From Candidatus Nitrosopumilus sp. (lineage in GTDB: Archaea; Thermoproteota; Nitrososphaeria; Nitrososphaerales; Nitrosopumilaceae), in assembly GCA_029864805.1 (NCBI GenBank), contig JAOTSS010000084.1, positions 1 to 5,946 of the forward strand: a stretch of 5,946 nt of DNA, in the 5' to 3' direction. The position numbers were made by a program, and so were the translations under genes. Positions 1 through 5,328 of this stretch are shown here, in pieces. Under the pieces are notes generated by a model that worked only from the letters and a program-made list of their open reading frames with translations, was not told the origin of the DNA and ran no database searches. How positions within the stretch are numbered: the stretch's first letter is position 1; each line of letters opens with the position of its first letter.

Positions 1-228
1 AAACCAGCAAAGACTGCAGCTAAAAAGAAACCAGCAAAGACTGCAGCTAAAAAGAAACCAGCAAAGACTGCAACTAAAAAGAAACCAGCAAAGACTGCAA
101 CTAAAAAGAAACCAGCAAAGACTGCAGCTAAAAAGAAACCAGCAAAGACTGCAGCTAAAAAGAAACCAGCAAAGACTGCAACTAAAAAGAAACCAGCAAA
201 GACTGCAGCTAAAAAGAAACCAGCAAGA
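1..228 (+). repeat. 27-bp in-frame tandem repeat, eight full copies plus a partial copy
   Basis: Copies begin at 1, 28, 55, 82, 109, 136, 163 and 190, with a 12-base remnant at 217-228. Each 27-base unit encodes KPAKTAAKK. The copies are identical except at one base, the first base of codon 7, which is G (Ala, GCT) or A (Thr, ACT). Their order is A A T T A A T A. Synonymous positions are otherwise invariant, which points to recent expansion or homogenisation by slippage or unequal recombination rather than protein-level selection alone. The array runs off the left edge, so the copy number is a minimum. Confidence 0.95.
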
Positions 229-243
229 AAATCTAGGCGATAA
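1..243 (+). CDS. C-terminal end of a Lys/Ala/Pro-rich repeat protein (partial, 5' end outside window)
   Basis: Frame 1 is open from the window edge to a TAA at 241-243 and gives 80 residues. Almost all of it is the nine-residue unit KPAKTAAKK, with A or T at position 7, repeated eight times, followed by a basic end (KPARKSRR). The tail carries about four lysines per nine residues, no acidic residues and regular prolines, so it should be extended, disordered and strongly cationic. Such tails resemble the C-terminus of histone H1, chlamydial Hc1 and AlgP-type proteins, where they bind DNA or RNA non-specifically. A nucleic-acid-binding or compacting role is therefore a reasonable inference, but the N-terminal part that would identify the protein lies outside the window. 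The regular codon use and clean stop argue that it is really translated. The next gene starts 50 bp downstream with its own TATA-like box. Confidence 0.8.
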   Translation, partial: KPAKTAAKKKPAKTAAKKKPAKTATKKKPAKTATKKKPAKTAAKKKPAKTAAKKKPAKTATKKKPAKTAAKKKPARKSRR

Positions 244-265
244 AGCTCCTAACATAATTTTTATG

Positions 266-276
266 AAATAAATATA
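266..276 (+). promoter_or_regulatory. TATA-like promoter element for the 293-898 gene
   Basis: An A/T-only stretch (AAATAAATATA) lies in the 49-bp gap after the repeat gene. Its centre is 20-24 nt before the ATG at 293, the spacing expected if transcription starts at or next to the start codon (leaderless). No purine-rich Shine-Dalgarno sequence precedes the ATG. Inferred from spacing and composition only. Confidence 0.4.
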
Positions 277-292
277 GGTTTGATTTCATAAT

Positions 293-898
293 ATGATCAT
301 AAAAAAACGTGGACCAATTATCTCTATAATTGGATTGATACTTGTAGCAATCTCACTTTCAATTGCCTCCTCGATTGTCCCAAACAATATTTCTGAAATA
401 AACAATTTCTTTGATTTATTGTTTGAAGGAATGTTTGATGAAATCTCAAATGAAATTCAAATTCTGCCTGACGATTCTGCCTATTTCTCGCATAGTATAT
501 CTTCATCAGATGTATTACTGTGGGGAATTAGAATTATTGATTACCAACCTGGTGATAAATTATCGATAAATATTTCAAATATTTACGGAGATGATTATGG
601 TGTTTTTCTTCAAAATGAACCTGTTCTTTTTGAAATGTTGAAAATTGCTCAATCTGATACGGTAAATCTGGAAGTCAAAAACATTGGAACTCGAAATGTT
701 GATGTCGTTGCAATGTTTTCTGAAGATCCAGAAAACTCTGATCCACTTTCAAATGCAGATTCTTCAACTATGAATGTGGTCTTAGTTCTTGCTCTTTCAG
801 GGTTTTTGCTAATCCTTGGAATAATCATTTCAGTAATTGGAACAATAGTATTACTGATAGATTTGAAAAATAATCAAAACAATAAAAGAAGTTATTGA
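293..898 (+). CDS. Membrane-anchored protein with N- and C-terminal helices, unknown function
   Basis: This is a 201-residue protein that I do not recognise as a named family. It starts with a short basic stretch (MIIKKRG) and a hydrophobic helix at about residues 8-29. A polar, probably beta-rich domain of about 130 residues (30-160) follows, then a second long hydrophobic helix at about 161-190 and a basic, Asn-rich tail (KNNQNNKRSY). The likely topology is two membrane helices with the central domain outside the cell and both ends in the cytoplasm, fitting the positive-inside rule. The central domain has two N-x-S/T sequons (N32-I-S and N93-I-S) that could be glycosylated. It has alternating beta-strand-like segments such as DKLSINISNIYG and VNLEVKNIGT, and contains no cysteines. 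Small two-helix proteins of this design are common in thaumarchaea. The ATG at 293 is supported by the TATA-like box just upstream. It appears to be a single-gene transcript; the next gene begins 217 bp later. Confidence 0.75.
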   Translation: MIIKKRGPIISIIGLILVAISLSIASSIVPNNISEINNFFDLLFEGMFDEISNEIQILPDDSAYFSHSISSSDVLLWGIRIIDYQPGDKLSINISNIYGDDYGVFLQNEPVLFEMLKIAQSDTVNLEVKNIGTRNVDVVAMFSEDPENSDPLSNADSSTMNVVLVLALSGFLLILGIIISVIGTIVLLIDLKNNQNNKRSY

Positions 899-1004
899 GG
901 AATAGCTCTGAAAAAATTCACAATTAATTTTCAAAATTATGCACATGATCTCTTGATACATGTTAACGGATTTATCGACAAAGAGTAAAAATATAACTCC
1001 ATAA

Positions 1005-1028
1005 AACCTTTTATTCCCAAAAAAGGTT
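1005..1028. repeat. 8-bp perfect inverted repeat in the 899-1115 gap
   Basis: AACCTTTT (1005-1012) and AAAAGGTT (1021-1028) can pair around an 8-base loop. This lies between the two-helix protein gene and the transporter gene. It could be a transcription-end structure or an operator, but it is A/T-rich, has no T-tract directly after it, and may be chance. I see no coding potential in the remainder of 899-1115. Confidence 0.3.
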
Positions 1029-1087
1029 CAAACCTCTAAAAATTCTACCAAGCACTTACTAAATGGATGTTGATCTGTGAATCAATC

Positions 1088-1097
1088 TTAAATAAAA
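1088..1097 (+). promoter_or_regulatory. TATA-like box for the DASS transporter gene
   Basis: TTAAATAAAA is centred about 24 nt before the ATG at 1116, which again suggests a leaderless transcript. No Shine-Dalgarno sequence is visible before the start. Evidence is position and base composition only. Confidence 0.45.
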
Positions 1098-1115
1098 TCT
1101 CACAAGAATAATTTA

Positions 1116-2561
1116 ATGAATAATTTAAACAGATGGATCTCATTACGTAACAAACTACGACTAACAGGGTTAGTAATATCTCCCGTTCTATTTACAATAA
1201 TTATTTCTTATCCTATAGATGGGTTAGCCTTTGAAGCCAAGCTTGTTTTAGGATTGGCTGTATGGATGGCAGTATGGTGGGCTACTGAAGCTATCCCCTT
1301 TTATATTACTGCATTGATTCCATTGTTTGTATTCCCACTGCTTAGTGTGGCAGATATTGACAAAGTAATTTCTGCGTATGGTGACAAATTAGTATTTTTA
1401 TTGATGGGTGGATTTCTAGTTGCAAAGACAATAGAAAAAGTAAATCTTCACAAACGATTTGCGTTAAACACTCTGAAAGTAGTAGGAACAAAACCAAAAA
1501 ATATCATTTTAGGATTTATTATTGTCACTGGCTCCCTTAGTGCTTGGATTACAAACACTGCGACTGCTCTGTTAATACTTCCAATTGCAGTTGCAGTTAT
1601 CTCACAAGTAGATGTTGCACAGAAGAAACAATTTGCTATTTGTTTAATACTCTCAATTGCATATGCTGCTAGTTTAGGAGGGATGTCTACATTGATTGGT
1701 ACTGCACCTAATGCTCTTTTTGCTTCGTTAAGTGAATCATTGGCTGATGTTGAAGTAATTTTCTTTGATTGGATGTTAGTTGGAATTCCATTAAGTGTTG
1801 TTTCTCTTTTCGTACTATGGATATACATGACTACATCGGCAAGACTGGATAATCGTAAACCAATTCTGAAAAGCAAAAACATTATCACAATAGAATTAAG
1901 AAAACTTGGAAATTGGAGCAGAAATGAAAAAATTGTTCTGATAATATTTGCTGCAACTGCAATTGCATGGGTAACTCGAGGACTGTTTTGGAAAGACTTA
2001 GCTCCATTTGTAGGAGATCATGTAATAGTTCTAGTTGCCGTTACTGCCTTGATGATACTGCCATCAGGTCAAAAGAGACAACGCTTGTTGGATTTGAGAA
2101 CAGCAAGCAAGATTCCATGGGGGGTCTTAATATTAATCGGAGGTGGCTTGGCTCTAGCTAGTGGTTTTACTGTAACAGGATTAGATGCTTGGATAGCAGA
2201 CAAGCTGTTGTTTATTGGTGATCTTGACTTTTTCTTGATTGTTCTAATTATCGTCACCATTACAATGCTAACAAGTGAACTCATGAGCAATACTGCAGTA
2301 GCTGCTTTATTACTACCAATTATGGCAGTTTTAGGATCGGTATCAGAATTAGATCCTATTTTATTCATGGCCCCTGTTGCATTTGCAACAAGCTATGGAT
2401 TTATGATGCCAGTTGGAACTCCGCCTAATGCCATTGCAATTGGCAGTGGACATGTATCCATTAAACAGATGGTTCGATATGGGCTGCCGTTTGATCTTAT
2501 CTGTATTCCAATTGTCACAATAATGATGGTTTTTTTATTACCAATGGTTTGGGGAAGTTAA
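1116..2561 (+). CDS. DASS/SLC13-family transporter (probable dicarboxylate or related anion carrier)
   Basis: This is a complete 481-residue polytopic membrane protein of about the usual family length. It shows the two-fold DASS signature. The first half has an SNT-type motif, here ITNTA (145-149), followed by GTAPNA (195-200). The second half has SNTA (391-394) followed by GTPPNA (434-439). The conserved stretch PWGVLILIGGGLALASGF (334-351) precedes the second substrate-binding hairpin. WWATEAIP (54-61) is also typical of the family. In characterised DASS proteins such as VcINDY, the two SNT motifs line the carboxylate and Na+ sites. The expected role is Na+-coupled uptake or exchange of C4-dicarboxylates or similar anions across the cytoplasmic membrane; the substrate cannot be read from sequence, and sulfate or other anions remain possible. 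The first motif has Thr instead of Ser. The gene appears monocistronic; its TAA overlaps the terminal stop of the integrase remnant on the other strand. Confidence 0.9.
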   Translation: MNNLNRWISLRNKLRLTGLVISPVLFTIIISYPIDGLAFEAKLVLGLAVWMAVWWATEAIPFYITALIPLFVFPLLSVADIDKVISAYGDKLVFLLMGGFLVAKTIEKVNLHKRFALNTLKVVGTKPKNIILGFIIVTGSLSAWITNTATALLILPIAVAVISQVDVAQKKQFAICLILSIAYAASLGGMSTLIGTAPNALFASLSESLADVEVIFFDWMLVGIPLSVVSLFVLWIYMTTSARLDNRKPILKSKNIITIELRKLGNWSRNEKIVLIIFAATAIAWVTRGLFWKDLAPFVGDHVIVLVAVTALMILPSGQKRQRLLDLRTASKIPWGVLILIGGGLALASGFTVTGLDAWIADKLLFIGDLDFFLIVLIIVTITMLTSELMSNTAVAALLLPIMAVLGSVSELDPILFMAPVAFATSYGFMMPVGTPPNAIAIGSGHVSIKQMVRYGLPFDLICIPIVTIMMVFLLPMVWGS

Positions 2562-3190
2562 CCGTCCCTCTCTAAAGTAATCATTTCATGTGTGTTTCCT
2601 ACATGCAAAACAATCCTCAAAAACCCCTCTTGATATTTTAAAACGTGTTTGATCTGTATACCCGTAATTGCTTCAGGTCTTGCACCTGTAGCTGAACAAA
2701 AATGAAGTAATGCATGTTCTCTTTTGTATCTACAAGTGAGTGATAATCTCCTAATCTGTTCTGCATTGATTGCTTTATCGCCACCATCTTCATTAAATCT
2801 GGATAAATCTGCTTTACCGAATCTTCATTGTAACCCCATCCATTTACTTTGAAAAACTTAAAACCCCTGAAAGATAGGTTGGAACCGAGTTGGGACTTGT
2901 TGCATCTGATTGGCATCTCTTTCTAAGGTAAATCACATAATTCTGCAAAATTTGATTTTTATTAAATCTCGATAACAGTATCAGTGATTCATAATCTTTT
3001 TTTGATCAATTTAAAAAGCAATCTGGCATTTTCTTATATATTGCAAAAGCCCTTTTTGATTTACAATAATTTTCAAAAAGTATGTGGCATCTAGAGTTTT
3101 ATCCCTGTGTTTAGAATGGGTTTTTACTATATCTTTACGAGTCACCTTATCTTCTACAGTCCTGACTAGTGATAATATTTGAAAAATTAA
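2558..3190 (-). pseudogene. Decayed tyrosine recombinase (integrase), three frameshifts, one stop, C-terminus missing
   Basis: No single frame is intact, but a continuous integrase-like protein of about 210 residues appears when the minus-strand frames are joined. Frame changes fall at three T-runs of the coding strand: plus-strand A-tracts 3075-3079, 2852-2856 and 2795-2797. In each case restoring one T rejoins the frames (YFFENYC, LSFFKVNGWGYN and YPDFNEDGGDKAI). An in-frame TGA at 3006-3008 (CFLN*SKKDYE) probably replaced TGG (Trp). The reconstruction has a helical N-terminal core-binding part (SPNSVPTYLSGVL), then the beginning of the catalytic domain (INAEQIRRL, ALLHFCSATGARPEAITGIQIKHV). 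This includes the box I Arg at 2678-2680. It ends at a TAA just inside the transporter stop, before any HxxR box or Tyr nucleophile, so it cannot be active. No start codon is evident. Family resemblance is from memory of thaumarchaeal integrases. The 92-residue frame at 2638-2916 is only a slice of this remnant. Confidence 0.8.
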
Positions 3191-3208
3191 TTATGATATT
3201 GTGTAAAA

Positions 3209-3523
3209 CTATTGAGGATTTATTTCCATCTGACCAAATTTACCTTTGGTAAGTGATACTTCGCCTTTGAACTCATTTGTGTACCCGTTTGTAATCACAA
3301 CGGTGTCTCCTACATTGACTGCTTTGATGTCGTCACCCCACAATGTGAGTTTCATTTGGTCATCTTCAGTTTCACCGTTAGATATGATTGCATCGCAGAC
3401 ATCAACTGTTCCTCCACTTTTCAGATTTACAGTCCTTGGATCTCCTTTACTTTTCACTTCGGCGTTTACGTTAACCCCACTTCGCATTTTCTTTGCTTGT
3501 GAAATTGGTATGAACTCTGTCAT
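3209..3523 (-). CDS. OB-fold (RPA/SSB-like) single-stranded nucleic-acid-binding protein
   Basis: The protein is 104 residues from the ATG at 3523. It is a single OB-fold domain: strands around GVNVNAEVKSKGDPRTVNL, then VDVCDAIISN, the conserved MKLTLWGDD strand-turn, the VGDTVVITNGY segment and a closing EVSLTKGKFGQMEI. The LTLWGDD...V..GD.V.I.NGY pattern is characteristic of RPA70-type OB folds in archaea, so binding of single-stranded DNA (or RNA) in replication, repair or recombination is expected. There is no zinc finger and no acidic C-terminal tail. A TTG at 3538 would add five residues (MIQKY), but I prefer the ATG because a TATA box (3549-3554) sits about 28 nt before it, as in leaderless archaeal genes. 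The integrase remnant follows on the same strand, but there is no sign the two were ever one functional unit. Confidence 0.85.
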   Translation of the reverse strand: MTEFIPISQAKKMRSGVNVNAEVKSKGDPRTVNLKSGGTVDVCDAIISNGETEDDQMKLTLWGDDIKAVNVGDTVVITNGYTNEFKGEVSLTKGKFGQMEINPQ

Positions 3524-3548
3524 GTATTTTTGAATCAAATTAGCACGA

Positions 3549-3554
3549 TTATAA
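3549..3554 (-). promoter_or_regulatory. TATA box of the OB-fold gene
   Basis: On the minus strand the sequence reads GCTTATAA, centred about 28 nt upstream of the ATG at 3523. This supports leaderless transcription from that ATG and argues against the TTG start at 3538, which would lie only about 13 nt from the box. A similar CTTTATAAGC box serves the zinc-finger gene. Confidence 0.55.
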
Positions 3555-3616
3555 GCTTTCTCAAAAAATAATGAAAAATTGGATCAACATTGAATTTTCT
3601 CATAATAGTAATTGAG

Positions 3617-3623
3617 AAATATT
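3617..3623 (+). promoter_or_regulatory. Possible TATA-like box of tRNA-Leu
   Basis: AAATATT is centred about 24 nt before the first base of the tRNA (3644), the right distance for an archaeal promoter with a short 5' leader. The surrounding region is generally A/T-rich, so support is weak. Confidence 0.3.
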
Positions 3624-3643
3624 GGTCAATACACAATCTCATT

Positions 3644-3744
3644 GCAGAGGTATCGAAGCCCGGTCAACCGAGAGGGACTCAAGATCTTCATAATAGGAAA
3701 TTCCTTCTCTCAGGAGTTCGTGGGTTCAAATCCCACCCTCTGCA
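3644..3744 (+). tRNA. tRNA-Leu(CAA) with a 16-nt intron
   Basis: The acceptor stem GCAGAGG (3644-3650) pairs perfectly with CCTCTGC (3737-3743), with discriminator A at 3744; CCA is not encoded. The D-stem is TCG/CGA (3653-3655 with 3669-3671), with GG in the loop. The anticodon stem AGGGA (3673-3677) pairs with TTCCT (3701-3705), including one G-T pair, only after removing 16 bases. That leaves the loop CTCAAGA with anticodon CAA (3680-3682), reading UUG leucine codons. The long variable arm CTC-TCAG-GAG (3707-3716) is as expected for a class II tRNA. The T-arm is GTGGG TTCAAAT CCCAC (3720-3736). The mature length is 85 nt. Without the intron model, the anticodon stem pairs poorly and the variable region would be about 30 nt. 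The longer reading frame at 3590-3931 crossing this gene is not a gene. Confidence 0.9.
3684..3699 (+). other. tRNA intron at canonical position 37/38
   Basis: The 16-base insert lies between G37 and A38 of the anticodon loop, the standard archaeal intron site cut by the tRNA-splicing endonuclease. Exact ends were chosen because they give a CTCAAGA loop and a 3-bp variable stem with a 4-nt loop; shifting by one base gives a worse variable arm. The bulge-helix-bulge is relaxed: of the expected four central pairs between CTCA (exon) and TAGG (intron), one is C-A and one is a wobble. Confidence 0.65.
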
Positions 3745-3780
3745 TTTCATTATTTCTGTGACTGCTGAATTTATTAAAAA

Positions 3781-3903
3781 CTACGCAACTAGTGTTTTAA
3801 CTTTAGTTGTAGAATGTGTTGATATTTTTTTGTGCATATCTGCCAATTCTTCGTCCTTGAAAGATAGATTGCATCTAAAACATTTCCAAACCATCTCGGA
3901 CAT
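3781..3903 (-). CDS. Small C2H2 zinc-finger protein (40 aa)
   Basis: The frame from ATG at 3903 to TAG at 3781 encodes 40 residues beginning MSEMVWKCFRCNLSFKDEEL. It has a textbook C2H2 spacing: C8-x2-C11-x12-H24-x5-H30. A hydrophobic F15 sits at the usual core position after the second Cys, and a basic/polar tail follows (THSTTKVKTLVA). One zinc ion is expected. Small single-finger proteins of this size occur in thaumarchaea and may bind nucleic acid or act as protein-protein adaptors; the specific role is unknown. A TATA box (3926-3932) lies 26 nt before the ATG, consistent with a leaderless transcript. A longer frame on the same strand (3789-3974) overlaps it but lacks recognisable features and promoter spacing, so I treat that frame as a shadow. 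The gene faces the tRNA and diverges from the VTT operon. Confidence 0.75.
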   Translation of the reverse strand: MSEMVWKCFRCNLSFKDEELADMHKKISTHSTTKVKTLVA

Positions 3904-3925
3904 GTACGGTATAGGCACAAATTGC

Positions 3926-3932
3926 TTATAAA
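3926..3932 (-). promoter_or_regulatory. TATA box of the zinc-finger gene
   Basis: The minus strand reads CTTTATAAGC, centred 26 nt before the ATG at 3903. This is near-ideal for an archaeal leaderless promoter and is main support, besides the zinc ligands, that the 40-residue gene is expressed. Confidence 0.6.
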
Positions 3933-4089
3933 GATATTGCATGATTGATTCAATTTGTTAGAAAACATGATCATTGTTTTGAAAAACTTGTAATTCTTTT
4001 AATTTTTTAGATCATAATGATTTTTTTTATGACTAAGTACTAATCCAAGGGTTTAGAAACAAAAAAAGAGAAAGAATTTTTGAAAGAAA

Positions 4090-4707
4090 TTGGATATTTT
4101 TGAAATTTTTAGTGAATATTCGTATTTTGGGATTTTTCTTGTATTGATTGGGGTAAATACTGCCCCTATCTTGATGCCGCCAAGTTGGATTGTTTTGACA
4201 TCATTTTATCTTCTAGATCCTAGCTTGAATGTTTTTTTTCTTGCAATGGTGGGTGCCACTGGTGCAACTCTTGGTAGATTCTTTCTCAAAAAAATTAGTG
4301 GATTATTTAGAAAATTTGTTGGAGAAGAACAGAAAACCCATCTTGACATAATCGGAGATTATCTAAATCGTAAAAAATATGGCTATGTTATGGCATCTTT
4401 TCTATTTGGATCTACGCCTCTTCCAAGCAATATGTTATTTATCGCCTATGGACTAATGCGTGCTAAGAGCATAAGCATCTATGTGGGGTTTTGGTTCGGC
4501 AGAACAATTTCTTATGTAATGATGATTTATTTTGGAGATGCAGTTTTGAGACCATTTTTTGAAATCTTTGAAGATCGTATCACTGGAATTCTGTTAATTG
4601 ATGGTGTAGGAATTGGTACTATTATTTTATTTGCATCTATTAATTGGACTGTTTTAATAACTCAGAAAAAAATAAAATTTGTAAAACCAAAAATTTGGAG
4701 AATCTAA
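4090..4707 (+). CDS. VTT/DedA-like (SNARE-associated) multi-pass membrane protein
   Basis: This 205-residue membrane protein probably belongs to the VTT (DedA/TVP38/TMEM64-like) group, known in other organisms for lipid scrambling or flipping. Two proline-rich hydrophobic segments look like the re-entrant hairpins of that fold: NTAPILMPPSWIVL (23-36) and FLFGSTPLPSNMLFIAYG (104-121). The glycine-rich GATGATLGR (55-63) and the arginine in FGRTISY (136-142) fit the conserved G and R positions. A final helix at about 165-190 precedes a basic tail. The start must be TTG at 4090: an in-frame TGA lies at 4081-4083 and the next Met is residue 28, inside the first hairpin. No strong Shine-Dalgarno is seen; a T-rich TATA-like stretch near 4021-4031 would give a leader of about 35 nt. 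The gene abuts the HD gene. Family assignment rests on motif pattern and is less sure than the membrane topology. Confidence 0.7.
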   Translation: MDIFEIFSEYSYFGIFLVLIGVNTAPILMPPSWIVLTSFYLLDPSLNVFFLAMVGATGATLGRFFLKKISGLFRKFVGEEQKTHLDIIGDYLNRKKYGYVMASFLFGSTPLPSNMLFIAYGLMRAKSISIYVGFWFGRTISYVMMIYFGDAVLRPFFEIFEDRITGILLIDGVGIGTIILFASINWTVLITQKKIKFVKPKIWRI

Positions 4708-5328
4708 ATGGCAGTGCTTGATTTATTAAAAGACGAGGTAAAAAAAAGAATTGAAAATGACTCAGCACATGATTTTAATCATATCCTGAGAGTTTACAAT
4801 AATGCTCAAAAAATCTGCAAAAAAGAAAAAGCAAATGAAAAACTTGTTTTAAGTGCTGCATTATTACATGATTTGGTATCTTATCCAAAATCTGACAAGC
4901 GTTCTAAAACATCCTCAATTGAGAGTGCAAAAAAATCAAAAAATATTTTAAAAAAATATGATTTCTCAAATGAGGAAATCACAATAATTTTTAATGCAAT
5001 TAGCGAACATAGTTTTTCCCAAAATAAAATTCCAACTAGTATTGAAGGAAAAATTCTTCAAGATGCCGATAGGTTAGATGCATTAGGTGCAATTGGAATT
5101 GCTCGAGTTTTTGCAACTGGAGGTTCCCTCAAACGCCCGTTTTATAATCATGATGACCCTTTTTGCAAACAAAGAATACCTGATGATAAAATATGGACCA
5201 TAGATCATTTTTTTAAAAAATTACTCAAACTGGAATCTTTAATGAATACAAAATTTGGTAAAATAGAAGCAAAAAAGAGAACTGTTGTCTTAAAGGATTT
5301 TTTAAAACAATTAAAACAAGAAATTTAG
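4708..5328 (+). CDS. HD-domain metal-dependent phosphohydrolase
   Basis: This is a 206-residue soluble protein of the HD superfamily, similar in layout to the YedJ-like predicted phosphohydrolases. The metal ligands are in order: H21 in HDFNH (21-25), H54-D55 in LLHDLVSYP, E100-H101 in SEHSFS, and D119/D121 in DADRLDALGAIGIARVF (119-135). All key residues are present, so it should be an active metal enzyme; substrate (nucleotide or other phosphate ester) is unknown. The C-terminal third (about 155-206) is helical and Lys-rich, typical of the family. The ATG follows the TAA of the VTT gene with no gap, so the two are almost certainly co-transcribed and translated by re-initiation. A link between a membrane lipid-type protein and a phosphohydrolase is suggestive only. 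The TAG stop overlaps the stop of the convergent downstream gene. Confidence 0.88.
   Translation: MAVLDLLKDEVKKRIENDSAHDFNHILRVYNNAQKICKKEKANEKLVLSAALLHDLVSYPKSDKRSKTSSIESAKKSKNILKKYDFSNEEITIIFNAISEHSFSQNKIPTSIEGKILQDADRLDALGAIGIARVFATGGSLKRPFYNHDDPFCKQRIPDDKIWTIDHFFKKLLKLESLMNTKFGKIEAKKRTVVLKDFLKQLKQEI

Noticed and set aside
1..228. CRISPR array
   Set aside because: The repeats are contiguous with no spacers and are in frame with a coding sequence ending in a proper stop.
1025..1037. GGTTCAAACCTCT resembling a tRNA T-loop and 3' end, as a possible integrase attachment remnant
   Set aside because: Only eight consecutive bases match the tRNA-Leu T-arm region. The motif is itself nearly palindromic and no stems of a tRNA fragment can be built around it.
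1448..1888. 146-residue minus-strand open frame inside the transporter gene
   Set aside because: It is a shadow of the DASS coding sequence, with no independent features or promoter.
2638..2916. 92-residue minus-strand open frame taken as a gene by itself
   Set aside because: It is the middle-frame slice of the frameshifted integrase remnant. Conserved integrase sequence continues in other frames on both sides, while its own C-terminus (VQDLKQLRVYRSNTF) is out-of-frame noise.
3246..3533. 95-residue plus-strand open frame
   Set aside because: It is antisense to the OB-fold gene, whose domain pattern is clear.
3644..3744. tRNA-Leu as the attachment site of the decayed integrase
   Set aside because: No second copy of the tRNA 3' end is visible in the window, and the intact OB-fold gene lies between them. 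It remains possible but unsupported.
3590..3931. 113-residue plus-strand open frame
   Set aside because: It runs straight through the tRNA-Leu gene and antisense to the zinc-finger gene; it has no family features.
3789..3974. 61-residue minus-strand open frame
   Set aside because: It overlaps the C2H2 gene in another frame and lacks the ordered Cys/His pattern and a well-spaced promoter.
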